Positions 40,136 through 52,200 of a stretch of 64,000 bases of DNA are shown piece after piece; the first letter of the stretch is position 1, and every line of letters starts with the position of its first letter. A program made the translations under genes and the position numbers. The notes under the pieces are model-generated. The model was not told the DNA's origin, searched no databases, and saw only the letters and a program-made list of their open reading frames with translations. The stretch covers positions 7,229,344-7,293,343 of the forward strand of contig OX457047.1 of the NCBI GenBank assembly GCA_949752735.1, read 5' to 3'. Source of the DNA: Lumbricus terrestris. Taxonomy: Eukaryota > Annelida > Clitellata > Crassiclitellata > Lumbricidae.

Positions 40136-40507
40136 TTAATTGGACAGCAACAGAGCAATTATGACGATCGTATACAATGACCTCACAAATCATCAGCCAC
40201 GATCTCTCTACGTTTGTTGTTCTTAGTTGGCATGACCTCCTAAGAGCACGGCCACCTCCTCCTTCCACAGAACGCTCCCTTTCTCCCTCTCTCGATGCGG
40301 GTTACTGGGTCTGGCACGTACTGTAGTCAAATAACACCTTCCACCTTGCAATGGTTGTCGATTCGTTACATCGCCTATGGCTTGAAAGGTGAGACGTAAG
40401 GGTTCTTGTCTCAGAGAGTGAATGCGTAGGAGGAACATTGGGTAAGTTTTCCAAGCACAATTCTGCTTCAGATTATGAACCTTGTACAACAAATTTGTAC
40501 CTGTACC

Positions 40508-40590
40508 CAGCAGCAGCAGCAGCAGCAGTAGCAGCAGCAGCACCACCACCACCAGCACCACCACCACCACCAACAACAACAACAGCATTA
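40508..40590. repeat. (CAG)n/(CAC)n trinucleotide repeat
   Basis: CAGCAGCAG changing to CACCACCAC and then CAACAACAA. A 25-bp repeat (AATGCAGCATTCCA) follows at 40660-40770. Confidence 0.9.
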
Positions 40591-41304
40591 TTTTTACTAA
40601 TATTATAAAAAAAATTCTGATGATAATGATGATTTGAAGTATGGCATGCGACTTAACTACAAATGCAGCATTCCACGGAGCCCCACAAATGCAGCATTCC
40701 AATGAGCCCCACAAATGCAGCATTCCAATGAGCCACACTAATGCAGCATTCCAATGAGCCCCACAAATACTACCTTCCGCAAAACTACATTATAAATTCA
40801 GTTACCGAGAAGCGCCGCATACTTCCAATCAGACATAAACAGAGCCTTGGACAATGCAGACTTGACTGAAAACATCATCTCGCTGCCAGCTTTCTCCACC
40901 ATTGCAAGCGCCGCAGAAAATACAAGCCCCACGGGAAATTACGGCAACTTTTAGCCACAGCTATAAATGTTTAACCCGCTGCAGGACTTGGCAGCAGCCG
41001 CTCACCAATCGTTCATCAACAATTTCCCGGGAACCGACACACTGCTTTATAGCAGAGACAAAATTGCCTGAATTAGGGTTGTTTGGAGATAGAGATGTAT
41101 AACAAACATCTAGCAGGAAGTCTCCTCTCTCTGGAAATCCCCGGGGGAAAAATCCACACTGAGGAGAATTTGCAATCCAGAATAGGCCTACCCTTCTGAA
41201 GGTATTAACTAGAGGAAAATCTTAAAATGTGTTCAAGACACCCATAACAACAGTAGCATTTTTTCTGTTGTCTTGAAATCTCTGTGATCTTGTGCAATGT
41301 GCAG

Positions 41305-41757
41305 GTGTCATGAAACGGAGTATCCCCCCTGAAAGCTATCCGGGGGGATGAATTAATCTATCCCCCCGGATGGAATTAACCGGTCTATACTATCCGGGGG
41401 GATAAATCATTCTATCCCTTTTTTCGAAAAATGCGCATAATAAAAATATTTATGCTGTAATCAAAATTTAAAGTGACTATAATTGTTTTAAGTGTCCTAG
41501 GCAATGCTCAGATAAAGGCAACTCGAATTTATTTAGTGACTCTGAGTGTTCCTAAGTGTTTTTAATGTTTTAAGTGCTCTAAAAACAGGGCAAAACAAAT
41601 TATCTAGTCGGAATAAACATACCTGTTAGTGTCATTGTTCAAAACAAAGCAGATGAAAATTAATTTGCAAAACAAACTACACGCGGAAGCGGTTTTTTCG
41701 ACTTTTTTAATTTTGGGGGGATACAATTAATACGGGGGATACTCTATTTCGTGACAC
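41305..41757. mobile_element. MITE-like element with 25-bp terminal inverted repeats (GTGTCATGAAA)
   Basis: The left end GTGTCATGAAACGGAGTATC and the complement of the right end GTGTCACGAAATAGAGTATC share 17 of 20 positions and continue with CCCCC. The left third contains further palindromic TATCCGGGGGGAT units. There is no clear target duplication beyond two or three bases. Confidence 0.75.
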
Positions 41758-41943
41758 AGGCAATGAATTTCTGTATGAGAATTCTTTTCTCATCTTGTTT
41801 TTTGCTTAGTCAAACATTCTGATCCAAAATGCGAAAAACTTTTCATGCATTTCTGTTCTGCAAATATCTTTATTAATGTTCCACTTTCCCAAACCCTGTT
41901 AGGTTCCAAAATGCTTCTAAGGTGGCAATAAATGTAATAACAC

Positions 41944-42076
41944 CAGTGGCGGCGCTAGGGGGGGCTAAGCCCCCCCTAAAAAAGGCCATCCATTTTTTCT
42001 CCCATGTAAAAATAAAAAAATTGGACGATTTACCCCCTTTAGCCCCCCCAAAACTGAAATCCTGGCACCGCCACTG
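41944..42076. mobile_element. hAT-like MITE, 133 bp, with 8-bp target-site duplication
   Basis: Exact AATAACAC flanks at 41936-41943 and 42077-42084. Ends CAGTGGCGGCGCTAGG and complement CAGTGGCGGTGCCAGG match at 14 of 16. GGGGGGCTAAGCCCCCCC inside forms a strong hairpin. Confidence 0.92.
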
Positions 42077-42299
42077 AATAACACGTTTAATAAAAACACA
42101 TTAACTTAACTGATAAATAAAAATAATAACAACACCTTAATGAATCTATTAAAAAAATTTACTGCTCAGAAATGGTCCTAAGAGCAAAAGAATCATCTTT
42201 ATTATAAATCTCACACTACATTTAAAAACTTAACAAAAGCACAGGATAGACTAACTTGTTTTTTTGCATTAACCAAAACATCGGGTAAAGGCAAAGTTT

Positions 42300-42760
42300 G
42301 CAGCACATTTCATACTGAAGGCAAAGGACTATTATGGTAAAATGGCATATTCAGGGTACTGGCAACATTCCATGCTGATTGGCATCTTGAAGGTAAAGGT
42401 AACCTAGCATCTTTAAGTAACAATAACATGGCACCCTACAGGTAATGGCAACACAGCACACTGAAGGTTATGGTAAAATGATATAGCATAGATAATATTT
42501 TGCAACATGGCATGTTGAAGACAATGGCATGTTGAAGACAATGGCATGCTCAAGACAATGGCATGTTGAAGATAATGGCATGCTGAAGACAATGGCATGT
42601 TGAAGGTTACCTTGCACCTTGAAAGTAAGGGAAACATGGTACCCTAGAGGCATTGAAAACAATGGCAACAGGTTACACTGAAGGTATGGTAATGGTATGG
42701 CACGCTGAAGGTCATAGCAAACAAAGCACAATGAAGGTAATCGCAACACGGCATGGTGAA
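42300..42760. repeat. Degenerate minisatellite (GGCAACAxGGCATxxTGAAG)
   Basis: Units based on ATGGCATGTTGAAGACA (17 bp, best preserved at 42505-42605) and GAAGGTAATGGCAACA. The frames across it are Leu/Ser/Cys repeat translations. Confidence 0.85.
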
Positions 42761-42827
42761 GGTATTACATAGTTCACATATTTATTTCCAGGCAAACTTT
42801 ACATAAACAAAGCAGCCTCAAGTTACA

Positions 42828-42849
42828 CACACATACATACATACATACA

Positions 42850-42878
<29 letters not shown>
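42828..42878. repeat. (CATA)n microsatellite
   Basis: A pure ACATACAT run of about 50 bp. Confidence 0.97.
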
Positions 42879-42881
<3 letters not shown>

Positions 42882-43009
42882 GTCTAATCTAATCAAATGA
42901 CTTTGCAGATTAGATTAAATCACTTGTAACTTAATGTCACATTTTTGTGAAGTATGCTTGCAAGAAAATTAAATACCGAATATGCATGATATGCATGCAT
43001 GAAAACACA

Positions 43010-43570
43010 ATGCAACAATTAGTTACATAATGCAACAATACACCACACAATGTAGTGCAACAAGATGCTATGTAATGCAAAAAGATGCCGTGTAATGCAA
43101 AAAGATGCAGTGTAATGCAATAAGATGCAGTGTAATGCAACAAGATGCAGTGTAATGCAATAAGATGCAGTGTAATGCAACAAGATGCAGTGTAACGCAA
43201 CAAGATGCAGTGTAATGCAACAAGATGCAGTGTAATGCAATAAGATGCAGTGTAATGCAACAAGATGCCATGCAGTGCAACAAGGTGTTGTGTAATGCAA
43301 CAAGATGGATGCTATGAACTGCAACAAGATGCCATGTAATGCAACACGATACTCTGTAATCATTACATAGTATCTTGTTACATTATACTGCATCATGCTG
43401 CATTGCACAACATCTTGTTGCATTACATGGCATCTTGTTGCAGTTCATAGCATCCATCTTGCTGCATTACACGACATCTTGTTGCATTACATTGTAATGG
43501 AGCAAGATGTTGCGCAATGCAACATGATGCTTCAAAATGCAAGAAGATGTTACACAATGTAACATGATGA
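43010..43570. repeat. 20-bp minisatellite with CAACAAGATG core (array 1)
   Basis: Twelve or more units of AAGATGCAGTGTAATGCAAC, exactly 20 bp, from about 43065 to 43310. A diverged stretch follows, including an inverted segment around 43370-43460 (CATCTTGTTGCATTACATGG). Cys/His/Leu-rich minus-strand frames are repeat translations. Confidence 0.93.
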
Positions 43571-43988
43571 ACAAGATGCCATGTGGTGTCTTTCTAGAAC
43601 ACCCAAAAGTACAGCACAAATGGCTGTCTGACTGACATAAATTCAAGGTAGCTGCGTGTCCTGATCATTTACATATCACCCATATAAACCACTCAAAGGC
43701 GCTTATACACACCAAGCAGCTTCAAATGATGAGCACAAACAGTGCTCTCAGTAATAATTTATATGGTATAAACAGCATTAAATACATCTATTTTAATATA
43801 CATAAATTCAACTATAATTCAAATTCATATATTGATTTGCACTTGCTTATAATCTCTATGTATGCATATATAATAAATACATACATAATAAATTATTTGT
43901 AAATAAATATATACAAATTGGGATATACACAAATTTCTTCAGGCTCTTCAAATGTGCTATACAATTATTTAAATACGTACGTGCATAC

Positions 43989-44747
43989 GGGTCTAGGACT
44001 TTACCCCCCCGGCCCATTACCCCCCTGTCATTACCCCCTGCCATTACCCCCGCCCATTACCCCCCCTAGGACATTACCCCCTGCCATTACCCCCCGTCTG
44101 ATTACATTTGGGGCCAGTTTATGCGCGTTTGTATGTATGTATGTATGTATGTATGTATGTATGTATGTATGTATATATGTATGCATGTATGTATGTATGT
44201 ATGTATGTATGTATGTATGTATGTATGCATGCATGCATGCATGTATGTATGTATGTATGTATGCATGTATGTATGCACACATGTATGTATGTACGCATGT
44301 ATGTATGTATGTATGTATGTATGTATGTATGTATGCATGCATTCATGCATGTATGTATGTATGTATGTATGCATGTATGTATGCACGCATGTATGTATGC
44401 ACGCATGTATGTATGTACGCATGTACGCATGTATGTATGTATGTATGTATGTATGTATGTATGTATGTATGTATGTATGTATGTATGTATGTATGTATGT
44501 ATGTATGTATGTATGTATGTATGTATGTATGTATGTATGTATGTATGCATGTATGTATGTACGTACATACATACATTCAAACAGACATACATGCATACAT
44601 TCATACATACCGTACTTAAACAGGCCCCAAATGTAAGCAGACGGGGGGTAATGGCAGGGGGTAATGTCCTACGGGGGTAATGGGCGGGGGGTAATGGCAG
44701 GGGGTAATGGCAGGGGGTAATGGGCCGGGGGGTAAAGTCCGGATACC
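43989..44747. mobile_element. Foldback element: ~130-bp inverted arms around a GTAT array, 8-bp target-site duplication
   Basis: Exact flanks GTGCATAC at 43981-43988 and 44748-44755. The left arm 43989-44121 starts GGGTCTAGGACTTTACCCCC. The complement of the right arm 44616-44747 starts GGTATCCGGACTTTACCCCC. Each arm consists of CCATTACCCCC-type repeats and ends at TTTGGGGCC(A/T)GTTTA. Between them is 430 bp of GTAT with GCAT and GCAC variants, turning into ATAC near 44565. No protein is encoded; the long open frames are GTAT translations. Confidence 0.88.
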
Positions 44748-44759
44748 GTGCATACACGT

Positions 44760-45420
44760 ACGTGTGAGTATACAACAGGTGATCAAGTCCATGTAAACAA
44801 CAGTACTATTGTAAAAAGGAAAAACCATCAACAACAAAAAACAGTGGATTTGATGGCTCAATCAACCTGCTATGCTAACAGAGTATTTTGCTCAAATAAT
44901 TGTCAATGTTAATTCATTTTGTAACCTGATCACTCTTAATCTCTGAACATTTTGTAGACAGTTCGTTGATCTTTTCAGCAAATTTCTAAATCGATAAAAT
45001 GATGCCTCAGATTTTAATTATTGATCATATTTCAATCCTAACTCATGCAAAGTCGTTAAGAAAATTCATATAGCAGAGTTCAACAGCGAAGAAATTTCAT
45101 GCCAGCCTTACAGACTTGAAGACTTCCCCATCAGTAGTTTGTGTGTTAGGTTGCCTTCTCATGCATTGGACCTTTCTACTTCCATTAACAATTCGCACCA
45201 CTGCACCACAAGTAACTGAGTAAATATTCTAAAAAATCTCTTAAATTGCATCTGCTTTGAACTGTCGGGCAGCTACGTTAAGCACCTTCGTGAGATTCTG
45301 TTAAGGTGCTATAATATGTGTGGCCATTTACATAAAACTGGAAGGTTGGGAGTTCAATTTCTGTCAGTGCCAAAATATCTGTATTCAGTATTCAGGTCAA
45401 CTTGTTCCATAAACAATTCA
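44760..45420. other. Non-repetitive stretch, nothing recognised
   Basis: AT-rich sequence without open frames of interest, SINE heads or tandem repeats. Confidence 0.5.
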
Positions 45421-45429
45421 GCTGTTATT

Positions 45430-45592
45430 GTTTGTACGCCATAGCGCCCCTTCAAGCTCTCTACTCAGAGTCGCTCGCGACTACAGCACGGACACTGCAA
45501 TGGAGTTTCACACCAAAGTGCTAATCAGTTGCAAGTGAAGGACTTGCTCAAGGTCCTTACGCGACGACTTGATAAGGATTCGAAACCTGTGG
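45430..45592 (-). mobile_element. SINE family A copy, head truncated at the B box
   Basis: The plus strand has CCATAGCGCCCCTTCAAGC, CTACTCAGAGTCGCTCGCG, GAGTTTCACACCAAAGTGC, TCAAGGTCCTTACGCG and GGATTCGAAACCTG, then ends. Confidence 0.8.
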
Positions 45593-46002
45593 GGCGATAG
45601 CGAGAGGTGGAGTTTTCGTGAGCTCGTATGATGGGTCGGAAGTTTGCCGTAGTGCTGGCGGAAGTTTGTTCCACAGAGGTGGAACAGCAAAGGCTATGGA
45701 GCGGTTTGCGAATTTCAGTGATGAAGTGATTGGAGGGCGAAGTGATGTAGAAGGGTGATGTAGATATCTTGAGACTCAACTCACTCGCTCACAATTGCTC
45801 AGTGCCATCGATTGATCGTTGGTTGCCAGGCAACGGTGCTCAACAAATGCTCAACAATAATAATGACAACAATCTGAGGCATGAAACTATTATAAGTGAA
45901 CAAACTCATCACAATGGCGAGTTCTTCGTTCCTCGGGTCTGCTCTTCGGTCGCCTACTACCTCAAAATAATCCGCTTGCTTTCTACCAGTCGCTCTAGAG
46001 CT

Positions 46003-46075
46003 TTATTTTTAGCCATGGCTGGGCTGGGAGCGCCTCTGAGTAGGCTTCTTGAAGTGCTATATACATTTTCTGAAT
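46003..46075. mobile_element. Single arm of the 50835-type foldback element
   Basis: TTTAGCCATGGCTGGGCTGG, GAGCGCCTCTGAGTAGGC and TTCTTGAAGTGCTATATA match the complement of 50837-50895. Followed by (GAAT)n. Confidence 0.6.
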
Positions 46076-46579
46076 GAATGAATGGATGTTGTCCAATGGC
46101 ATCGGCCGATGACACAAATGGAGTCTGTTCAGTAGGCTCAAACCCACGACCAGTGGATTGCAATTCATGGTGCTAACAACAGATAGCAGACCTCATTTAG
46201 GAATAGATGAAATATCGAAAAAATCTCCACAGCATCAGTTTTGTTCTTGGCACCAATCAAGAAGAAGAAGACTAGTCAGTTTTTAACAAATAATCATTAA
46301 AACAACTGAAATTGAATATTTACTTCAGAAAAAAAAACAGTCATGACAACACAAAAGAATAAATTAATAAATAAATAAATTATATTATACGCAGTTAACT
46401 TTTTCTACAGCTACAATCACCGTTACAAACAGTTTACAAACAAGTGTTCTGCTTAGCTTTCCACCAGAATGCACCGATCTCTTCTGCACCATTTCTCTCT
46501 CACAGCGAAAAGCGAGCTAAACGAATTTCCACAAGATTTTGGTATTCAGCATTCATTTACGCACAATGTTCACTCATAA

Positions 46580-46960
46580 TTATGTCATGTGCCATCCTCA
46601 CTCATGTGTCATACACCCTCAAGTGTCATGTGTGCCATACTCACTCATGCATCATGTGTGCCATACTCACTCATGCATCATGTGTGCCATACTCACTCAT
46701 GCATCATGTGTGCCATACTCACTCAAGTGCCATACACACTCAGCGGATCACGTGTCATAGTCAGTCATGTGTCATGCTCATTCGTGTGTCATGTTCAATC
46801 GCGTCAATTACACTCACGAAACATGTAAACTCATGTGTCATGTTCACTCATGTGAATATTCACTCATGTGCCATATTTATATTTCATGTTCATCCATGTT
46901 CAGTTTCACACATGATGTGATCATTCATATCTCATGCTCACCGATGAAAGAGATTAACTG
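46580..46960. repeat. 26-bp and related minisatellite (CTCACTCATGCATCATGTGTGC)
   Basis: Four near-perfect 26-bp units at 46630-46735, with looser TCATGTGTCATGTTCACTCA units to 46950. Frames are Cys/His/Ser repeat translations. Confidence 0.9.
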
Positions 46961-47089
46961 ATCTAATCCAATCTAATCTGATTCTAATCATAATCAACAA
47001 GGCATCAGTCAATGAAGAGGTCACTGTCAGCAACAATGGCTGATTTCAACAATATCTAAGAAAACCTTGTTAAGATCATTAAATCATTT

Positions 47090-47420
47090 CACATAATTAT
47101 GCTCTTTTATGTTCAATCATTTCACATGTTAACTCATAATAGGTTCAATAATTTCACATGCTTACTCATGATAGGTTTAGTCATTTAAAATCATTTCACA
47201 TGTTTACTCATGATAGGCTCAGTCATTCTAAATCATTTCACATGTTTACTCTGATAGGTTTAGTAATTTTAAATAATTTCACATATTTACTCATGCTAAG
47301 TTCAATTATTTCACATGTTTACTCATGACAGGTCTAGTCATTTTTAAACATTTCACACCTTTACTTATAATAGGCTCAATGACATCACATGCTTAGTCAA
47401 GACAGTATCACTCAGGTTGA
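47090..47420. repeat. ~42-bp minisatellite (TTTCACATGTTTACTCATGATAG)
   Basis: About seven diverged units of CATTTCACATGTTTACTC plus ATAGGTTTAGTCATTT. Confidence 0.85.
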
Positions 47421-47794
47421 ATCATTTTATGTCATCTTAACTCAGACATTAATATTAACAATATTAATCAACAATAGTAATCATTTCACAAATTCATTTC
47501 CATGCGATATACATCCATCATAATCACTTAACAAGAATTTAAAGAAGCCATTCACACCCACAGCACAACTATACTCATTAACAAACAAACGGCGATTTTC
47601 CTTCACTGCAAAGTCTTTCCATCCAAGGCATTCGCAAACACCTCACCACGCGCTTCCAATTCCTATTGGCACAAAATTACTGAACATGACCATGTATGTA
47701 GTAGTCTTTCTCTGAACGAATAAAAAAAGCTCACCAAACAGCGACCACACAAGTTCTTTACAAATTATCCAACGAAAACAAAGAGTCTACAAGA

Positions 47795-48064
47795 CGCAAT
47801 GTCAACGAAGAAGACGCAATGCAATGTCAACAAAGAAGACGCAATGTCAACGACGAAGACGCAATGTCAACGACGAAGACGCAATGTCAACGACGAAGAC
47901 GCAATGTCAACGACGAAGACGCAATGTCAACAACGAAGACGCAATGTCAACGAAGAAGACGCAATGTCAACGACGAAGACGCAATGTCAACGACGAAGAC
48001 GCAATGTCAACGACGAAGACGCAATGTCAACGACGAAGACGCAATGTCAACGACGAAGACGCTG
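47795..48064. repeat. 20-bp minisatellite (GCAATGTCAACGACGAAGAC)
   Basis: Thirteen units of exactly 20 bp with a few AAG/AAC variants. Because 20 is not a multiple of 3, all three frames stay open with a 20-residue period; the three overlapping plus-strand frames are artefacts of this. Confidence 0.95.
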
Positions 48065-48129
48065 AATGTTGACTGGAAAGAGCACGCACGTCGGCGTAAG
48101 ACACGAGATTCAGCACAGTAGACGCAACC

Positions 48130-49060
48130 GTAATGTATTGTAAGTTCTTCGTCTATGAAGAGAGATACGACGGTCGATTGCAACTAAGTCTGACACTTGG
48201 CATCTGGAGTTGGGTATTGTTCGATCTCGAATAGCGGCTTCATTCGCAGCAGATTGAATCTGTGCAAAAAAAGAAACACCAACCGATATTTTCAAACGAA
48301 GAATAATAATTAGATTGCACATCCGCTATTAAACTATCACATTTAAATGTGCTAACTTTTTTAAATCGAATATCTCACGATGCTCTAAACTTATATTATA
48401 TGATAAGAGAAATAGCAATAATAATAGTAATAATAATAATAATAACAACCAACCGGGGTCGAGGACGACCAACCATACTAACAATGAATGCATTATGCAT
48501 TAAACATTAGATTTAGTATGCAATTGTGGGAAAACAATTAGCACACTATGCTAGTGTTTTGCTAGGCGTTCACTGTTCATCAGGCACAGCCAGTTGGCGT
48601 TTCACAGTTTGCATTGGAAATAAATGATGTTTTTCATAATAATTTAAAAAATAAATAAATAAATAAAAATAAAAATAAAAATAATACTATTTAACAATGA
48701 TAATAAAAGCCATTTCTGCAAAACTATTCTTAATTTTAAAATCCTGAAGGACAATAATTTATTTTGAATGAAAAGAACAACAATTATAACAACGACAGCA
48801 ATAAAAAGCAGCATCAGCAACAGCATGAAAACCCAGCAACAGCAGTAACAAAAACAACAATCATATCCATAGAACTGCTATTATTATTATTATCTCAACC
48901 ACCAGCAGGTATTTTACGCTGACAATATTAAGTAAACCTGACCATATTAAACCTATAATTAAACATCCTGACCTTCTGTCTTCTGACTAAATAATGCATT
49001 GTTTTTATGCGCTATTGGTTGAACAATACACTGCTCATAAGAGTGCGCTGCAACAAAAAA
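48130..49060. other. Likely 3' flank of the membrane-protein gene; AT-rich
   Basis: No gene is seen. A minus-strand AATAAA lies at 48763-48758, about 300 bp after the stop codon at 49064, and could be the polyadenylation signal. AT-rich runs (AAATAAATAAAT at 48650-48680) make such hexamers common here. Confidence 0.35.
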
Positions 49061-49063
49061 TAT

Positions 49064-49274
49064 CTATCTATTATCATCAAGATCATTTATCAACGACGAT
49101 CCTAGCGACCTCTTCAGGTAGATCCAGATGACAGAGCCAAGCGCATCGACCGACACGAGCACAGCGACGAATATCGCCACCAGGTGGCAGGTGTTCATGA
49201 TGACGTCACGCGCTGCACCGATGTATGGAATCATTGAATGACTCAGCTGCTCACGGTGAAGGCCAAAGTCTTTT
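49064..49274 (-). CDS. Exon 9 (last) of membrane-protein gene: fourth TM and C-terminus
   Basis: The acceptor TTATTGCTGATAG ends at 49275; the first base completes an Arg codon from the previous exon. It reads KDFGLHREQLSHSMIPYIGA, ARDVIMNTCHLVAIFVAVL, VSVDALGSVIWIYLKRSLG and ends DLDDNR with a TAG stop. The hydrophobic run is about 25 residues and is followed by a basic KR. A weak alternative donor (AAGAG|GTCGCT) inside could extend the gene, but the stop is reached without it. Confidence 0.72.
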
Positions 49275-52200
49275 CTATCAGCAATAAATGAAATCCAATG
49301 CAATTATAATAATCTAATCGAAACTAATAATCCATTGAGATCCAATCCAATTATTTTATTTAATCTCATGCAATCAAATTATTATGCAATATAAATCAAT
49401 CAAACCCAATCCAATTACAATCTTATCTAATCCAATGACAACATTATACAATCCAGTTTTATCCATTCCAATAATAATCCCATTCAATTTAACCCAATTC
49501 ATTGAGAATCTAATCCAAACCAATTATTATCCATTGATCTCATATCAGAATAAATTACAATTAAATTAAATTCCATTCTCTAATCCAATAAAAATCAAAT
49601 TCCATTAAGTATAATCCAATTTAATATCTTCAATCCTATACAATAATACACAATAAGATCTAAACAATCCATATATAATCAAATACAATCAACTCCAAAC
49701 CTGTTACCAACCAACCAACCAACCAACCAAACAACCAACGAACCAACCAGCCAGCTAGCCAGCCAGCAAACCAAACAACCTGCATAATCTTCTCCCTCAA
49801 AACACTCCACCTACCCACCCAAAACCCAAACCAACCCAAATATGCCCACCACTCACACATTCCAATATGTCCATGCACACAAACCTCCCACCCACCCAGT
49901 AATACCCACTCACTCAAATATACCCACCCATCCTTTCAATTATACCCACCCACTACTCGCCCACCAACCCAAATATACCCACCCATCCTTTCAAATTATA
50001 CCCACCCACTACTCACCCATCCAAATATACCCACCCATCCTTTCAATCATACCCACCCACTACTCACCCACCCAAATATACCCACCCATCCTTTCAATCA
50101 TACCCACCCACTACTCACCCACCCAAATATACCCACCCATCCTTTCAATCATATTTTATTTTAAAATCTAAACGCCGTCCTGCCACTTATTGGCCAGCAC
50201 TGACTGGAAAGGTAAGGGGCGTCCAGGCACTTATTTTTCCACACTTCAAGCACTGCCTTCAATTATACCTACCCACTACTCACCGACCCAAATATACCCA
50301 CCCATCCTTTCAATCATACCCACCCACTACTCACCCACCCAAATATACCCACCCACAAAAGTCCACCCACCAACCACCCACACATCCCGCGCGTCCGTCC
50401 ACCTACCTGTGGTAAGCCTGTGGCATGACAGGTGGCAGTTCGCATCCATCGAAGTGCAGACGTCCCACCTGAACCGTCGTACAGTTGCACGGCTCATCCG
50501 GCTTCAGCATCCGCTTCCACATGCAGTACTCCGAGTCGTGGAGGATGGAGTTGCTGCGCTGGACCTCGGCGTACATCTCGAGCAGCAGCTGGTAGCGCTT
50601 CGTGCGCACGTTGATCATCTCCTCGTAGAACGGAAACTCGAATTTGTTGATGCGATGGGCGTTCATCTTCACGCGAGTCTTCGCCAGACGATAGCTCGTC
50701 TCCACGGGAGCCACCTTCACGAAGACAATACAATTCAATTCGATTTGTTTATTGTTCCAGCAAACAATGACAGATTCACAATAAGCAAATGCATTGACTA
50801 ACTGTAGCTCATTATTCATTCATTCATTCCGAAAACTTATATAGTGCCCCTTCAAGAAGCCTACTCAGAGGTGCTCCCAGCCCAGCCACAGCTATGATCG
50901 GTTGATCAAGCTGAACACTAAAGTTACTCACTCACGGTCCATCATTGCAGGCCGCTGTAATGCAGCAGCACTCTTTCTCGGTGACTGGCCCTAGAACCTG
51001 AAATAGCACTCCACTTGTTGCCTACAAGTCACACCACAATGTTCCTTTCTCACATAAAAACTGCCTTATTTAGCTGTGGCTAGACTGGGAGTGCTTCTGG
51101 TAAGATTACCTTGCAGGTGCACTATATAACTATATAAAACTAGCTTTTATACCCGGCTTCGCCCGGGTTCCGTCAATTTTCCCCACAAATTTTCCCCCAC
51201 CCCTCCCCCACCCCTCCAAAACACGCCACCACAAATTCCGACCTCCATCAGTACGCCACCCGTGAAAAAAAATTTTCGGAGAAAAAAAATCCCCCAAATT
51301 TCCGCCCAACCCCTATCCTCCACCTCCTCCACAACACGCCACCACTAACTCCGACCTCCACCGGTACGCCACCCGTGAAATTTAGGTTTTCGGGAAAAAA
51401 TTCCACCCCCCAAATTTCCCCCACACCTTCCTCCACAATGCGACACCACTAACTCCGACCTTCACCGGTACGCCACCCGTCAAATTTTGGCTTTCGGAGA
51501 AAAAATTCCCCGCCCCAAATTTCTCCCCACCCCTCCCCACCCCTTTCACAACACGCCACCACTATCTCCGACCTTCACCGGTACGCCACCCGTCAAATTT
51601 TGGTTTTCGGGGAAAAAAAATTTCCCCAAATTTTCCCCCACCCCGCCTTCCCCACCCCTTCCCCCATCCCCTCCACAACACGCCACTACTAACTCCGACC
51701 TCCAGCGGTGCGCCACCCGTCAAATTTTGGTTTTCGGGAAAAAAATTCCCGCCCCCAAATTTCTCTCCATCCCCTCCTCCACCCCTCCACAACACGCCAC
51801 CACTAACTCCAACCTTCACCGGTACGCCACCCGTCAAATTTTGGTTTTCGGGGAAAAAAAATTCCCCCAAATTTCCCCCCACCCCTCCCACTCCTTCCCC
51901 CACCCCCTCCACTACACGCCACCACTAACTCCGACCTCCAGCGGTACGCCACCCGTGAAATTTTGTTTTTCCTGGAAAAATTTTCAACACAAATTTCTCC
52001 CCCTCCCACCATCCACCACCCCCCTACACCCCACCTCACCCCCTCCCCCACCCACAACACGCCATCACTAAGTCTGACCTCCACCGGTACGCCACCCGTG
52101 AAATTTTGTTTTTCGGGGGAAACAATTTCCCCCAAATTTCTCCCCCCACCACTACCCCACCTTCCAACACCCCACCCCACCCCACTCCTCTTTCCCATAA

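Noticed and set aside
44102..44775. Open frames of 168-233 aa on both strands
   Set aside because: Pure Tyr/Met/Cys or His/Ile/Thr translations of the GTAT array in the foldback element.
47795..48121. Possible CRISPR-like array or repeat protein
   Set aside because: Direct 20-bp repeats with no spacers in a eukaryotic genome; the frames are period-20 artefacts.
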